From: Gongronella butleri
Taxonomy: Eukaryota; Mucoromycota; Mucoromycetes; Mucorales; Cunninghamellaceae
Direction of reading: 5' to 3'
Assembly: GCA_025201375.1 (NCBI GenBank)
Contig: JAIWZP010000044.1
Location: 124,001 to 188,000 of the forward strand
DNA length: 64,000 bases
This document shows positions 33,574 through 44,139 of this stretch, one piece after another. The translations under genes were made by a program, and so were the position numbers. Position 1 is the stretch's first letter, and each line of letters begins with the position of its first letter. The notes beneath the pieces were generated by a model. The model made no database searches. It was not told the DNA's origin and saw nothing but the letters and a program-made list of their open reading frames with translations.

Positions 33574-34574
33574 GGTGGAATCAAGTGTGTGTTTGGAAAA
33601 GAAAGAAAGGGAGCAACTTGAGGAGCGGATGCAAATTGGTGAGGTGCTCCCGGCTAATTTTGAAACCCCGCTCGCCGCCAATGCACCAAAAAAAAACGCA
33701 CCTCATTTGCCAAAACGCGCGACTATCTGTTCTACAATTGCAGCACTGACGATGTTTGTCCGTTGACCACAACACCACTGGTACTTGAAAGCAATTTAGA
33801 GGCTTTGAGACCAGCCATACACGTGTCAGCGCGCTTTTGGGCCAGAAATCATGCGTCACGGCGCCTTGATCGCTACGTATCACGCGATACCAACGTGAAA
33901 ACCACGCCACGCACACGGCAAGGCGCTCGTGCGTCTGGATGTACGCACGACATCCATGCAAGCATCGCCAAACCAAGGCAATGCAGTGCAATCTCGCTCT
34001 ATCTTAAAATTTTGCGCGTGCGTTTGCCTTTACAAGATGTTGGGACCAAAACCTTGGTAAAAGGCACACAAGCGCGTGTCACTTGACACCCCCCAAAAAA
34101 ACGTCTTTTGTGTCGATTGTGAGGTCACCAATAATACAACAGATTGCAAAGTTGCAAGAATAGACAAATGTCACACATTTGCGAATTATTTTACGAAACC
34201 ACAACCAATCATGGTCAGGGAAATATGAAAAAAGAAACGCGCGAGTCGCAAATAAAATTGACTTGCTGGTGTGAGGTGATTCTGTAGCGATCTCGGCGAG
34301 CCGAGTTCGATTTGGCTGCTTTGGCTCTCAATAACGGGGAGTTTTACAGAACTGAATTAATTCACTTGGCGAGAAAATGATCCATCGTTGGTTTTTTGCC
34401 TCTCTTTTCAACTGATTCAAGCTTGGGACCATTTGGAGACGTTTGTCCAAAGATGCTCTTTAAATTGTTGCATTTTAGTAAAAATTGGATGTGGTCGGCC
34501 TGCCGGGCACTGTAACACCTTGAAACACGTTGCATCATAAAGTGGGGAGCTAGAAACCACGAGTATAACTTGAT
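33574..34574. other. Gene-free stretch upstream of CWC15
   Basis: No supported gene. No repeat partner in the window noticed. Confidence 0.35.
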
Positions 34575-35340
34575 ATGCACCTGTCAAAAAGGCGTCCATG
34601 GCGCACCACAAGCAACTCGAAAAATATGCTGTTTGGAGCATCCGGGAGGAAAACGAAAAAGTGGGTTCGCCAATTGGCACCAAACTTGCTCACAATAATC
34701 ACTGCATGGAGAAACCACGGAAAATGCCCAAAAAGACTAGATTCGATCTGTTGGATGACGAGCAATTCGTGATTTTAGATAAAATTTCAAATGCAAATTG
34801 CACAAGAAAACGCGCCCATAGAGCTGCACCGACGCGTCCATTGGCAAGAGAGGGTCCTGGTACATGTATTTGTGAGAACGAGGCGCGTGGAACTCGACGT
34901 TCGACGCGATTTTTCACGCGTCGCAAAACATTAATGAATTTGAAACCGTGTCAACAATGCCAAAAATTACTTTTTTCAATGATCACAGATGTCCACGTAC
35001 GCTGCAAACCATGCTCTTTCTGGTGAAGCGTGTTTCTAGTAGATGCAGGCACTTTTCGTCGAGATGACCTTGAGTCGAAAATAAGACCTCAAATTCATTT
35101 TATGCCGAAACCGGCCAATGGACCCCTGGGTTTTATTCGATTTCCATCGGTGAATGGGAGCAATCTACCAATGTGGTTGAATGGCGTGGCGATGCGAGGA
35201 CCTAAATTTTGCAATTTTCAGCTCCTCGACTGTACCCCTAGGAAAATTCTCAGTTTTGAAAATCGCCATTTGCTCGGCATCTAGCGATAGCAGTGCCGCA
35301 AGGATGGGCTCATTTGAATAAGAAAGCGTGTCGTTCGTTG
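34575..35340 (+). repeat. Dispersed repeat R1, copy 2 (most complete, coding-like)
   Basis: Two overlapping open stretches encode MEKPRKMPKKTRFDLLDDEQ near 34708 and, about 300 bases on, FRRDDLESK ... GPKFCNFQLLDCTPRK. The first part matches the copy at 50220-50960 (EKPWKMPKKNVIDLEVDEQF). The second matches the minus-strand copy at 19730-20175. The DNA end gaaaatcgccatttg...catctag is shared with the copies at 48270, 50836 and 55795. There is a stop between the two open parts, so it is not an intact gene. Confidence 0.65.
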
Positions 35341-36250
35341 GTATGCGCGGCTAACTCCCTATTGAATTGTAAAATAATGGACAAAAGACCAGTCTTAGCA
35401 TAAAATAGGGACAATTGCGTGTTTCTCGGTCTCCTATGGATGTGCCACCCCTGTTGCTTACTTGCTACTCATAAAGCGACAGAACAAAGCACACCAATTA
35501 CTTTTGGGTGATCCAGCACTGCACGGATCTGAAAATTTTCCATGATCAAAGACGTATTTTTCTTGGGCTTGCATTTGCTTCATACATTTTGGGGGTGCTC
35601 ATACCTGCCTTTCTGTCCATTGCTATTTTGTGGCAGCGCGAGATGCAAAAAAAGTTGCATCAATGAGCACGCAATCAAGCTGCGACGGATGTCGATCATT
35701 GCAAGGGGCGGTTTGCGAAATTTGGCGAGCTACGGCACTGGGTTGACATACGAGCGAGACAGGGGGCGAGGAAAAAAGGCAAGGGTGGCGCAATGTTGAC
35801 GATTGACACGGCCGCCCGCTCTCAACAAGGTCCAGGTCCGTTTCAGATGTGCATGAATACCTTTTTTGCGATTCCACGAAAAAAAAAAGGAACCCTGTTG
35901 CGCGCAGACAGATGATTCAATTGCTGTGGCACTGTGTGCGAGATGCTGACAAGCTTCAAACCGGATGGCGTCCGCCGGCATTGGCACAGAGAGGACGGCA
36001 GCGCTCAATTTTGCGAAAATCCCAATCACTTGCGTTTTCCTATCAGCTGATTTTACCATTCAATCGGACGAGATGATAGAAAGAGCACTAAAAATAGGAG
36101 ATGACACGTAATGTACAGGTTCAGGATGGCCACATAAAGCGGGTGGCGGGATGGGAATGGCTTTTTACACTTCTTTTATCCTTTTTTTTATTCTTTTTGG
36201 CACGTCCAATTGATCCATTTTCTTTGTTCAAGCACCCTGCAATCCTCAAG
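35341..36250. other. Gene-free stretch
   Basis: No supported gene until the H2A-like gene. A T-rich tract at 36175-36200 precedes its start. Confidence 0.35.
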
Positions 36251-36598
36251 ATGAAGCTTTTGCCCGGCGTTCAATTCAATTACTACACTGTCGGTGCCAA
36301 AATGGCCAACAAGGGCTATTGCCAGCCTGATGACATTCCAGCCTTTGTTTACACGAGCGGCAGTCTCATGCATCTCGCCACTGAGATGATTGAAGCAGGC
36401 GCCAAGTACACCGAGGGCACAGATGGCAAGGTGATCACGGCCAAACGCATGACGCTAGGCATTGCGCAAAACACGCCGCTTCATACGTACCTCATGCAAG
36501 GCAATGCGTACCGCGCTATCACGGAAGGCCACCAACAACCATCCACTGAAAGTCCCGCATCGCCCCAAGCTTCTACGAGCACTCAAGCCAGCCATTGA
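36251..36598 (+). CDS. Divergent H2A-like histone-fold protein 1
   Basis: Single exon, 115 aa. From the ATG at 36251 it aligns with the H2A fold almost from residue 7: [19 protein letters not shown] occupies the place of LQFPVGRV...[24 protein letters not shown] that of [35 protein letters not shown] that of RIIPRHLQLAIRN. The Lys/Arg-rich N-terminal tail of H2A is absent. In the acidic patch the second and third Glu positions on helix 2 are kept, but the Asp-Glu-Glu block of the C-terminal part is replaced by NTP. The tail is Ser/Thr/Gln-rich. It could act in a specialised nucleosome or as a histone-fold subunit of another complex. The frame is open upstream to 36101, so a longer start is possible. 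Its partner lies 0.9 kb downstream. Confidence 0.6.
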   Translation: [115 protein letters not shown]

Positions 36599-37494
36599 TC
36601 ACGCTCCTTTTTGCTCAATAGTCCATTTTACACCCTGTCCCCCTCCCATCTACCTCAAATCCTGCCTCTCCCTTTTTTTTTTATCCTTGCACACTGTGCT
36701 TTTTCGTCGGTCTCTGTGGTTAGCATTCAATTCATCAAAAAAGACATTTTGGCGGCAAAAATAAAAAAAAATTACACAAAAATCCAAAAACGATGACATG
36801 CGTCATTGGTGTGCACGCTCTCCGTGGTTGGGGCGACAACAAAGAAAATCGAGGACGTCAATCCATGGAGCAAAATAGGAGAGTTTCGCGTGGAGATGTT
36901 GTCACTGGTCCTCGGAATCTCGCATGCAGCGCATCCAACTGGTGTCAATGATCCATGCGGTCATAGAATGCGTGACTCATTGCCATTGAGCCGCATGATC
37001 CGCGCGAAAAAAAAAAAAGTGACAGTGTGCCCACTTTTATACGCGAGAAATTTAAACGCCATGGCGCAATATCATGTGGACATTGAAATTTCAGCAAGGC
37101 AAAATTGAGGTGGCCAAGCGCGCCTTGAGAAGCTCAAATGATGACGTGGACGCCAAGGAAGCGAAATGGACGCGATTTGAGCCAAAACCTCCATCAGTCT
37201 AAAACACTGATGATCCCCACAAGCACAGAGCACTCAAATTGAGACCTGGAGCACAGTAAAAAGATGAGGACCGGCTCAATTCATTCATTTGGCCATGAAA
37301 AATGTCTAAAAAGGACGCGATGGTCTGTGGTGTCACTGAAAAAAAAAAATAAGGGGAAAAACGAGCAAGAGTCACCATGTGGACATGATGTTCGCGACGG
37401 TATTTCAAGTTCCGACAAGCGACGCGCTTAAAAAGAGCTGGCGATGAGTGTTCTTTTTTTTTCGTTTTACACATCTTTTTTTGTTTTATTCGAC
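36599..37494. other. Intergenic between the H2A-like genes
   Basis: No supported gene. An AATAAA at 36757-36763 could be the polyadenylation signal of the first H2A-like gene. A possible TATA-like tttataCG lies at 37036-37043, rather far from the next start. Confidence 0.35.
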
Positions 37495-37773
37495 ATGCAA
37501 TTGACCAGCACACAATTCAACTATAACACGGTCCGTGCCAAGCTTGCTGCTGGGGGCTATTGCCAGCCTGAGGATACCGAAGCGGCCGTATATGTCAGTG
37601 GCGTCATGCAATACGTGGCCGAAGAGGTGCTCACGGCTAGTGTTGAGCAGACGGTGTCGGATGGCTTCCGCACCATCTCTTTGGAACGCATGAACAATGG
37701 CATTGAGAAGAACACGAGCCTGCGCGCCTTTGTCGATCAAGTCCAGAGCACGCAAAAGCAAATCTCACCGTGA
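37495..37773 (+). CDS. Divergent H2A-like histone-fold protein 2
   Basis: Single exon, 92 aa, ATG at 37495. STQFNYNTVRAKLAAGGYCQ starts the fold at residue 5. AVYVSGVMQYVAEEVL matches H2A [16 protein letters not shown], and FRTISLERMNNGIEKNTSLR matches TRIIPRHLQLAIRNDEELN. As in the first gene, the tail is missing and the DEE block is replaced (KNTS). GYCQP-E/D-D near residue 19 and the N-T-x-L motif are shared by the pair, so they are tandem paralogues. The protein is not basic, unlike core histones. CENP, TAF or NF-Y histone folds are alternatives, but H2A gives the best by-eye match. Confidence 0.6.
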   Translation: MQLTSTQFNYNTVRAKLAAGGYCQPEDTEAAVYVSGVMQYVAEEVLTASVEQTVSDGFRTISLERMNNGIEKNTSLRAFVDQVQSTQKQISP

Positions 37774-38151
37774 ACAATAGTCATTTTGGCCTCTTTTGAC
37801 GACATTTCGCTCGTTTTCCCATATCATAGCAAGCAGCCCCAAGTTTGTTCATCTTTTGTGATTCTTCCCTCTCCCCTATTTTCTCTCCGTCTCTCTCCAG
37901 AATGAGCACAAAACAATTAAAAAAAATAAAAAAATTGGCTGCCATGAAATTACAAAAAAAAAAAAATAATTGGCGTCATTGAGGCCATTGTCCATTTTTT
38001 TAATCATCAAATGGGGAGGGGGGGAAATATTTGTATCAACAAGTCAATGCATGATTGGCTGCAAGGGTCCATTGTTTTTTGGACTTTTGCAAATGGTATA
38101 ATGTACAAGAGATGTGAAGAGAGAGGGGGCAAAATGGGGAATTGAGGCAGG
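37774..38151. other. Intergenic, convergent 3' flanks
   Basis: No gene. A/T-rich, with AATAAA-like text near 37917-37933 on the plus strand. Confidence 0.4.
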
Positions 38152-39330
38152 TTAGAAAGCAAAGCCTTGATTTGCGGCCCACATTGTTGCCAATTGTGTG
38201 AGGATGGGGACTGCCTGCTGTGGGATGTCACAATAAAGGATGTGTTCCATGATTTGGTTCATTTGCTGCGGCCACGAGTCGGCATAGAGCGCGTCTGTGT
38301 CTGTGAGCTCCATGGCGTAGCGCTCAAAGGACATGAGCAAGTCTGGGTAGAAATCCTCCGTTGGGTTTGCTTTTGCTGCGGAAGCGAGCGTCTGGAACGT
38401 GACGGTGACGTGTGGTGCAAAGGGAAACAGGCCCTCGTACTCGACATTTGGCTCTAATGGCATCCTCTGCAAGCATTCGTTCAAAAACAAGGTCTGGCAC
38501 CATGTTGGCAGTCTTCCGCCGCGAATCATGACGTCGCGTGCGCTGTAAGGGTTTGTGAACCGTGCTCCAAATGTGTAGCTGAATGGCAAAAAGTCCTTGC
38601 GTTCCAATTGCTGGTGTTTCATCGATTGCTGCATGAATTGCGCCATGTTCCCAACATGGAAAGTGTCCACGGCAGGTGTATCTGGATAAATTAAAGACCG
38701 AAGTTTTTTGGTGTGTGAGTGTGCCTGTGCCACCGACAAAAAAAATTTGGGGCCCATCCCGCCCCCCAAATGTGTCCAATTGCCCAATTGCTTACCAAGC
38801 AAATCCAAGTCCATCATAAAGTCAGGCACGTCGTGTCGCATGATGGTGTCGACGTGATTAGTGGCTTCGAGCTTGTTGGCGACAAAGACGCCCTTTGTGA
38901 TGCGCATCAGTGATGTGGGGTCGACCGCAACCTTCATCAAGCTGCAATGCAGCAATCTGTACATGAGGTTCTCGGCGCGTAACTGGCGATAGCCATACAG
39001 ATCATTCCACTCGAGAAGCTCGGCATTATAAAAAAACATGGGGTCTGTGGACGGCTGCAGCGTGATATGCTTCGATTCGTTCATGTAGTGCGCCGGCGAC
39101 GGCACCGTGGCGCTCGTCGTCTTGTACATGTCGCGCTTGATGCTCGACAGGATCTTTGTCCAATCAATCTCCTTGTCTGTAAAAGTGGCAAGCGTCCCAG
39201 TTGGCGAAAGGGGAGAAGCCAGACTCGATGTCGTCGATGAGCAGCTGTCTGAGGGCGTCGATTCCACAGAGTAGGCAGAGCTGCCGTATGGGAAGAACAA
39301 GAGCGGATCGTGGATCACTTCGGTGGTCAT
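38152..39330 (-). CDS. Protein of unknown function, 354 aa
   Basis: Likely two exons, 39330-38796 and 38681-38152, joined by a gtaagc...tccag intron of 114 bases. Because 114 is divisible by three the frame is also open through it, so an unspliced 392-aa form cannot be excluded; the intron text is T/A-rich and less protein-like. The first 60 residues are Ser/Thr-rich (SVESTPSDSCSSTTSS). The remainder looks globular, with conserved-looking parts HITLQPSTDPMFFYNAELLE, HVGNMAQFMQQSMKHQQLE and PFAPHVTVTF. No signal peptide or membrane segment. I recognise no family. A TATA box lies about 120 bases upstream, supporting a real gene. Confidence 0.65.
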   Translation of the reverse strand: MTTEVIHDPLLFFPYGSSAYSVESTPSDSCSSTTSSLASPLSPTGTLATFTDKEIDWTKILSSIKRDMYKTTSATVPSPAHYMNESKHITLQPSTDPMFFYNAELLEWNDLYGYRQLRAENLMYRLLHCSLMKVAVDPTSLMRITKGVFVANKLEATNHVDTIMRHDVPDFMMDLDLLGKQLGNWTHLGGGMGPKFFLSVAQAHSHTKKLRSLIYPDTPAVDTFHVGNMAQFMQQSMKHQQLERKDFLPFSYTFGARFTNPYSARDVMIRGGRLPTWCQTLFLNECLQRMPLEPNVEYEGLFPFAPHVTVTFQTLASAAKANPTEDFYPDLLMSFERYAMELTDTDALYADSWPQQMNQIMEHILYCDIPQQAVPILTQLATMWAANQGFAF

Positions 39331-39447
39331 TTTAAAAAAGCAATTGGAGAGAGAAAAAGAGAGAAAAAGGCAAAAGAATAAAAATATAAAAAAGCAGAAA
39401 AAAAAAAAGGAGAACGAGAAAAAGCGATTGATTCGGCACCTGCTCCT

Positions 39448-39455
39448 CTTTTATA
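39448..39455 (-). promoter_or_regulatory. TATA box of the 354-aa unknown gene
   Basis: Minus strand reads TATAAAAG, 118-125 bases before the ATG at 39330. Confidence 0.5.
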
Positions 39456-40008
39456 CCTTTTTGGGCAACACAAGCAATGGGCGGACCAGCTGGAGTGGGG
39501 AGAATCGGCATCTTGCCCGATATTTTGAATCATTCTTGTCTGAACCCTTTGACACCGAACGCCCGCGCATTGATTCCTGATTTGCCCTGCAAAAGTACTC
39601 GCATTTGTGTGCCTACCCTGGTTCCATGAGGACCTTTTTGCCTTTTTCTCCAATTTTTTTTTTTTTGCCTACAATTTATTTATTTATTTTGCCTGTCTGC
39701 TAGGATCCTCAAGCAATGAGCATGGAATGAAGAAAAGGGAGCGAGCGTGTGATTTGCAACGACAGGGAGGTGGAGGCATGGCAATGGCAAAGCCCAAAAA
39801 AGATCTGATATGAAAACGTTTTTTTTTATTTTTTTTGGCTGTTCAGGCAGTGATTCGTCATGGCTGACCAAATTTGGCAAGGCAATCCCTGTTCCAAACA
39901 AAAAAGAAATCAATCAAAATTCGGCGCATGGGCGGCGGCGGCTGAGTCAGCCCACGCAATTTTTTTTTTTTTTTTACGATAAAATTTCTGTGTCACATTG
40001 GAGATTGT
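39456..40008. other. Intergenic
   Basis: No supported gene. A tttatttatttattt run at 39676-39690 gives minus-strand AATAAA motifs. T tracts at 39653-39666 and 39960-39975. Confidence 0.35.
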
Positions 40009-40581
40009 TTACTGGTGGCGGTCATGAACGGGGATGTTGAGCTCGTGCGTTGTTCCCTGGTCGTCTTGGGCGTAGATTTTTTTTCCCGCGAAGCCGTCGC
40101 CGAATTGTTGCTGCTGATCGTCGGCCACGGCCTTTGGCGGACCCTGCAGGTCGGCATCGTCGACCATGAGTGCCAATTTCTCTGATCCCTTTGCCTGTTG
40201 TTGCATGGGCACGGGCACCACGAGCACTGGCGCAAAGCCCTGATTGTGCCTGTTGTTGTTGCCGCGACGTGCCGCCGCAGGATCCTCATATCGATGCTTG
40301 CGAGCACCCATGGGTGCCATGGGCCCGCCAATGCCACTGCCGTCATGTGCATCCGACCGCACCGCGCTCTTGCCCAGAGGCGCACGTAACCTGCGCATCT
40401 TGTATTCTTCTTCCGCTTGCGCATTGACTTCCGTGAATTCCGCCGCATCGCCCGCCACACTCGCACTAAAGCTCGCGCTCGCGCTCGCGCTCGCGCTAGC
40501 CACACCTTGCTGCTCATTGGCCACCGGCATGCCTTGTGTCACCATCACCAAACCAGCAAGCAGCAGCGCAAATTTCATCAT
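40009..40581 (-). CDS. Small secreted protein with Ala-Ser repeat
   Basis: Single exon, 190 aa, ATG at 40581 (MMKFALLLAGLVMVTQGMPV). The first 18-20 residues form a clear signal peptide with a likely cut after TQG or GMP. An Ala-Ser dipeptide run (ASASASASASFSASVAG) follows, encoded by a gcgctc hexamer repeat that may vary in length. The mature part is hydrophilic, with basic pairs and a Gln run (DDQQQQFGDG). There are no cysteines in the mature chain, so it is not a typical disulfide-rich effector. No family is recognised; a cell-wall or extracellular role is possible. Confidence 0.65.
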   Translation of the reverse strand: MMKFALLLAGLVMVTQGMPVANEQQGVASASASASASFSASVAGDAAEFTEVNAQAEEEYKMRRLRAPLGKSAVRSDAHDGSGIGGPMAPMGARKHRYEDPAAARRGNNNRHNQGFAPVLVVPVPMQQQAKGSEKLALMVDDADLQGPPKAVADDQQQQFGDGFAGKKIYAQDDQGTTHELNIPVHDRHQ

Positions 40582-41250
40582 GCAAAAACAAAAAAAAATT
40601 GGGAGGAAAGAAGAAAAAAAAAAAAGGACAAATCGCACCATATATCAAAATATATCCGGCGCGCGTGTCGTGGACTATGAATGCGCGCGTCGTTTGGGAA
40701 CCCGGTTGGAATGACAAGATCCCAAAACATCTTTTTTTACTTGACCCTGTGTTTTTCCCGTTTCTTTTTCTACAAGAAAAGCCATTGTATCAAGTGTGGG
40801 GGAAGGTGCATGCGAGGACGTGAAAGGACGAAAATGGAAAAAAAGGGGATGAATGCCACGGCCGTTCTCCCCTTTTTCTTTTTTTTTTATTGTGTGTGTT
40901 AAATGCGCGGCCTTTTTTTTCGGAACATGGCTTTTTGAGCAAAAACGAGCAATGATGACCAGACGCCAGGCACGGGCCATGGCAAATGGCATGGCGCGTC
41001 TCTCATTAGCGAGCAGAAAAAAAAAAAAAAGAGGCAGATGCCCTTTTTTTTTTGACGCGCACATACCCATTTTGTGTGCAAACAAGTTTCTATTGTCCTT
41101 TTGGGCCAATGAACGCGCTTGGATTCTGCGTGTCTGATTGGCTCAGAGCGTCAATAGGAAATCAGGGGGATGTCACTTTTAAATGGGGACGAGCGCGTCA
41201 TTTTTTCGTTACTGTTTGTCGTATTTCATTGATTTCTTTATTTTTTGGTC
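40582..41250. other. Divergent promoter region of the secreted protein and P450 genes
   Basis: No supported gene. A TATATC/ATATAT AT-rich element at 40640-40657 lies about 60-75 bases before the secreted protein start. Confidence 0.4.
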
Positions 41251-42957
41251 ATGATGCAGCAAGTTATCAAGGGTCTTGGTGCCATGATCACTGTATTCGT
41301 GGTGAATTACGTGCTGCGCAGGTACAAATCGCCATTAGCCGGCCGGCCGCAGCCCAAGCATGGCAGCTTTTGGATCACGCGTCTGGGCCTTGTGCCGCCC
41401 CCACACGACGGAGACGATATCCTCTCGGAATTTCTGATCCGAGTTGGCCAGGATGCCGCGCAATCGCCCATCTCCGTGTGCTTTTCGGTGTTTGGCACGC
41501 CGCTTGTCCTCGTCAACACGCTCAAGGGCATCAAGGACGTCCTCATTGACGGGCAGCAAAAGCACAAGACGCTCGGCCCACGCGTCCAGCGTGGCGACAT
41601 GATCCGCAAGATCCAGAATCTCGTCTTTGGTGGCCCAAGCATCAACAACGCCGTTGGCGAGGTAAGTAAAAAAAAATGGAGGAAAACTACCTTTCTCATG
41701 GATTCCAATGCCATTAGGATTGGCGATGGCGGCGCCATGTGCTCCTTCCGCCGTTCCAGCCGCGGCAATTGGTGCCCAAGCTTCTGCCGTACGTCACGGA
41801 ACAGGCCAACGAGCTGATTGCCATCTTTGCCGACCATCATTCCAAGAGCAATCCCATTGAAGTCGACGACGTCTTTACAGACCTGACCATGAACGTGATC
41901 AACTATTATCTCTATGGCACACGCCACCTCAATTTTGATCTCGTTGGCGGCCGATCGCGTCTAAAGGTGCACAAACACACACACAAAAGGGAGGAGATCA
42001 TTTCTCTCATTTTTTTTTTTTTTTTTGCATGAAACTCAGATGGAACATTTGAAGCTGGGGATGGGGTTCCAATCGTTCCAGACGTGGCTGCCGTTTGGGC
42101 TCAACGAGACAGACTGGGCACAAAAGGGGTACAAGCCGTCACGCGAACGTCTCAAGGATTTTATCCGCGACGCGCTTCAAAAGGCCGAGGACGCGTACGA
42201 GGCGTCGGACAAGACATCGTACAACTGCGTGGCGGCGGCGGCGATGGCGAGTGGCAAGTATGACGCGGATCGCGAGGCGCTGGTGAACGATTTGCTGTCC
42301 CTGACGTTTGCCGGCTATGACACCACGGCGCACACGCTGTCGTTTGCGTTTTCCGAGCTTGCGCGTAGCCCCGAGTTGCAGGCACGGCTCTTTGAGCAAG
42401 TGCGCGGCGTGCTGGGCCCGCCGCCCGTGGCGCCCGAGTCCATCACGGCCGAGAAACTCGCACAAATGCCGCTGGTCACCGCCGTTTACCGTGAAACCCT
42501 GCGAAAGTACCCTGCCGTCGTCTTTATCCCCGTCCACGTCAACCGCGACACCACTGTCGACGGCGCACTGGTGCCCCGTGGCGCAGAAATCTGGTGCAAC
42601 ATCCGCGGTCTCCAAATGAACGCGTCCATCTTTCCTGACCCTGACAAATTCGACGTGGATCGTTGGCTGCCGCCCGCCGGCGCGTCAAAGGGCGACAAGG
42701 ATGCCGACGACGGCGACGAAATCGAGTGGACGCCCGCAAATCAATATCGTTTCCCAGACATCACCTTTACCCTCGGCCAACACGCGTGCCTGGGCAAGCA
42801 TCTGGCCATACTCGAGCTGCGCACCGTCATTGCCACCGTCATCAATCAATATCACCTGACATTGGCACCCTGGAACAAGATTGAAACCAAAATCATCCTG
42901 ACAACCAAGCCAAAAAATGGTGTTTGGATCCATTTTGATCGTCGTGAAATACAATAA
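41251..42957 (+). CDS. Cytochrome P450 monooxygenase
   Basis: Three exons, 41251-41661, 41718-41966 and 42040-42957; 525 aa. P450s use heme, O2 and electrons from a reductase to oxidise small molecules, normally at the ER. The N-terminus is a hydrophobic anchor (IKGLGAMITVFVVNYVL). The I-helix oxygen-binding motif is FAGYDTTAHT. The K-helix ExxR is ETLRKYPAVVF. The heme-binding loop is FTLGQHACLGKHLAILELR, with the axial Cys. An acidic insert (GDKDADDGDEIEW) sits between the PERF-like region (DKFDVDRWLPP) and the heme loop. The family looks closest to the CYP4/CYP52-like lipid hydroxylases by architecture, but the substrate is not inferable. The stop codon overlaps an AATAAA, so the 3' UTR may be very short. 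Confidence 0.93.
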
Positions 42958-43226
42958 AAAAAAACAGGGTGAAGCTTTTGCATGAATGTGCATGCCCGCC
43001 ATTGGTTGTCCGCCATTTCTTCTTCCGCCTCTCTCCCCCTCTTTTTCACCAAATTGTGTGTCATTTGCCCCTCTTTTCTTTCTTTGTTCCTTTTACCGAC
43101 TTTTTTTCTTGGGTAAGGAGGCTACGCGGAACTGGGGGAGTGGCCCCCGTCATGGCTCCATGTTTTCGTCGACACTGACTCGGGGTTTTCGTCATTTGAC
43201 ACGTTTTTTTGTCCATTAGCATCACC
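42958..43226. other. Short intergenic stretch, P450 3' flank and LSM12 promoter
   Basis: No gene. Pyrimidine-rich from 43015 to 43110 before the LSM12 start. Confidence 0.4.
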
Positions 43227-44139
43227 ATGGAAGCATCGAACCAGCGCCGCAAGTCCGTGACAAAGCAGCAACAGCAACAGGCGCCGGCCACATCGTCCTT
43301 TGCGTCCATTGTCGGCGCACCATCCACGCCTGCAGACACCAAAAAGTCCACCGAGTGGATGATTGGCCGCCGTATCAAAGTCAAGACCACTTTGGATGAG
43401 GAGATCGAGGGCCTCATTTATACCGTTGATCGAGCCACCAACTGCATCGCACTTGATATCCTTTTTTTTTTTAATTTTCTGACAAGCCTTTGTTTCTTGG
43501 TACAATGTATTATCCTTGACTGTTTTTTTTTTCTTTACATTGCTCAGCAGGGTCGCGTCACACGCGCAAGAGTCTCGCGTTCCGCATCATCAAGATGCCC
43601 CACATCAAGGAAATCGTCTCGGTCACCTCCGACGAGGCGGCTGCCCCATTGCAAGATCCCGCCATTGCACACACGTCCAAATTGACGAGCTATTTGCCCG
43701 TCAATCCCGTGCACATGGACCGCATTGTCGCGCGCGAGCAAGAGGCTGTCAGGTCCATTCGCCAGCAAGCCGCAAAAATTGGCGTCGGTGTCACCAAGGA
43801 CGCGCAGGATATCTTTGACGCGTTGACCAAAACGTAAGAAATGGAAAAAAAAGAATAGGATATAAATAAAACTCACCCTATTTTTTCTTTTAAAATGACC
43901 AGCTTGCCCTGCCGATGGGCCAATGACACCATTGTCGTCATGGACGAGGTCATCATCACACCGCCCTATGACGTTGCCAATTGCAAAGCCAACACCTCCG
44001 CCGCCGCGTCTCTGGCACGCGTCAAAAAAGTGGTATGCACCGCAACAAACGCGAAAAAAACACGAAATCTCACTCTTTCTTTGTGTGCGTGTAGCTGGAA
44101 GGCGAACGACGTCGACTCAAGATTGGAAGCTCCCAGTAG
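43227..44139 (+). CDS. LSM12: LSM12 family RNA-associated protein
   Basis: Four exons, 43227-43455, 43539-43833, 43903-44032 and 44095-44139; 232 aa. LSM12 proteins have an N-terminal Lsm fold and a C-terminal anticodon-binding-like (AD) domain and associate with RNA-binding proteins such as ataxin-2/Pbp1. After a Gln-rich start (KQQQQQAPA), the Lsm part reads EWMIGRRIKVKTTLDEEIEG and CIALDCSAG, and then FRIIKMPHIKEIVSV. The AD domain shows TKDAQDIFDALTKT, ANDTIVVMDEVIITPPYDVA and NCK, matching the animal KNIVVMEEVVITPPY region. The first intron is a U12-type AT-AC intron (separate entry). Plus strand, downstream of and collinear with P450. Confidence 0.92.
43456..43538 (+). other. U12-type AT-AC intron in LSM12
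   Basis: The 83-base intron starts ATATCCTTTTT, the strict U12 5' splice-site consensus, and ends TTTAC. A branch site tatCCTTGAC lies with its A at 43519, 19 bases before the intron end. Splicing there joins CTTG to ATTGCTCAGCAGG, giving IALDCSAGSRH in register with LSM12 proteins. No GT..AG pair in this interval gives an open frame by eye. Confidence 0.85.

Noticed and set aside
38683..38795. Unspliced 392-aa reading of the unknown gene at 38152-39330
   Set aside because: A good gtaagc donor and tccag acceptor flank the piece, and its composition is unlike the rest; kept only as an alternative.
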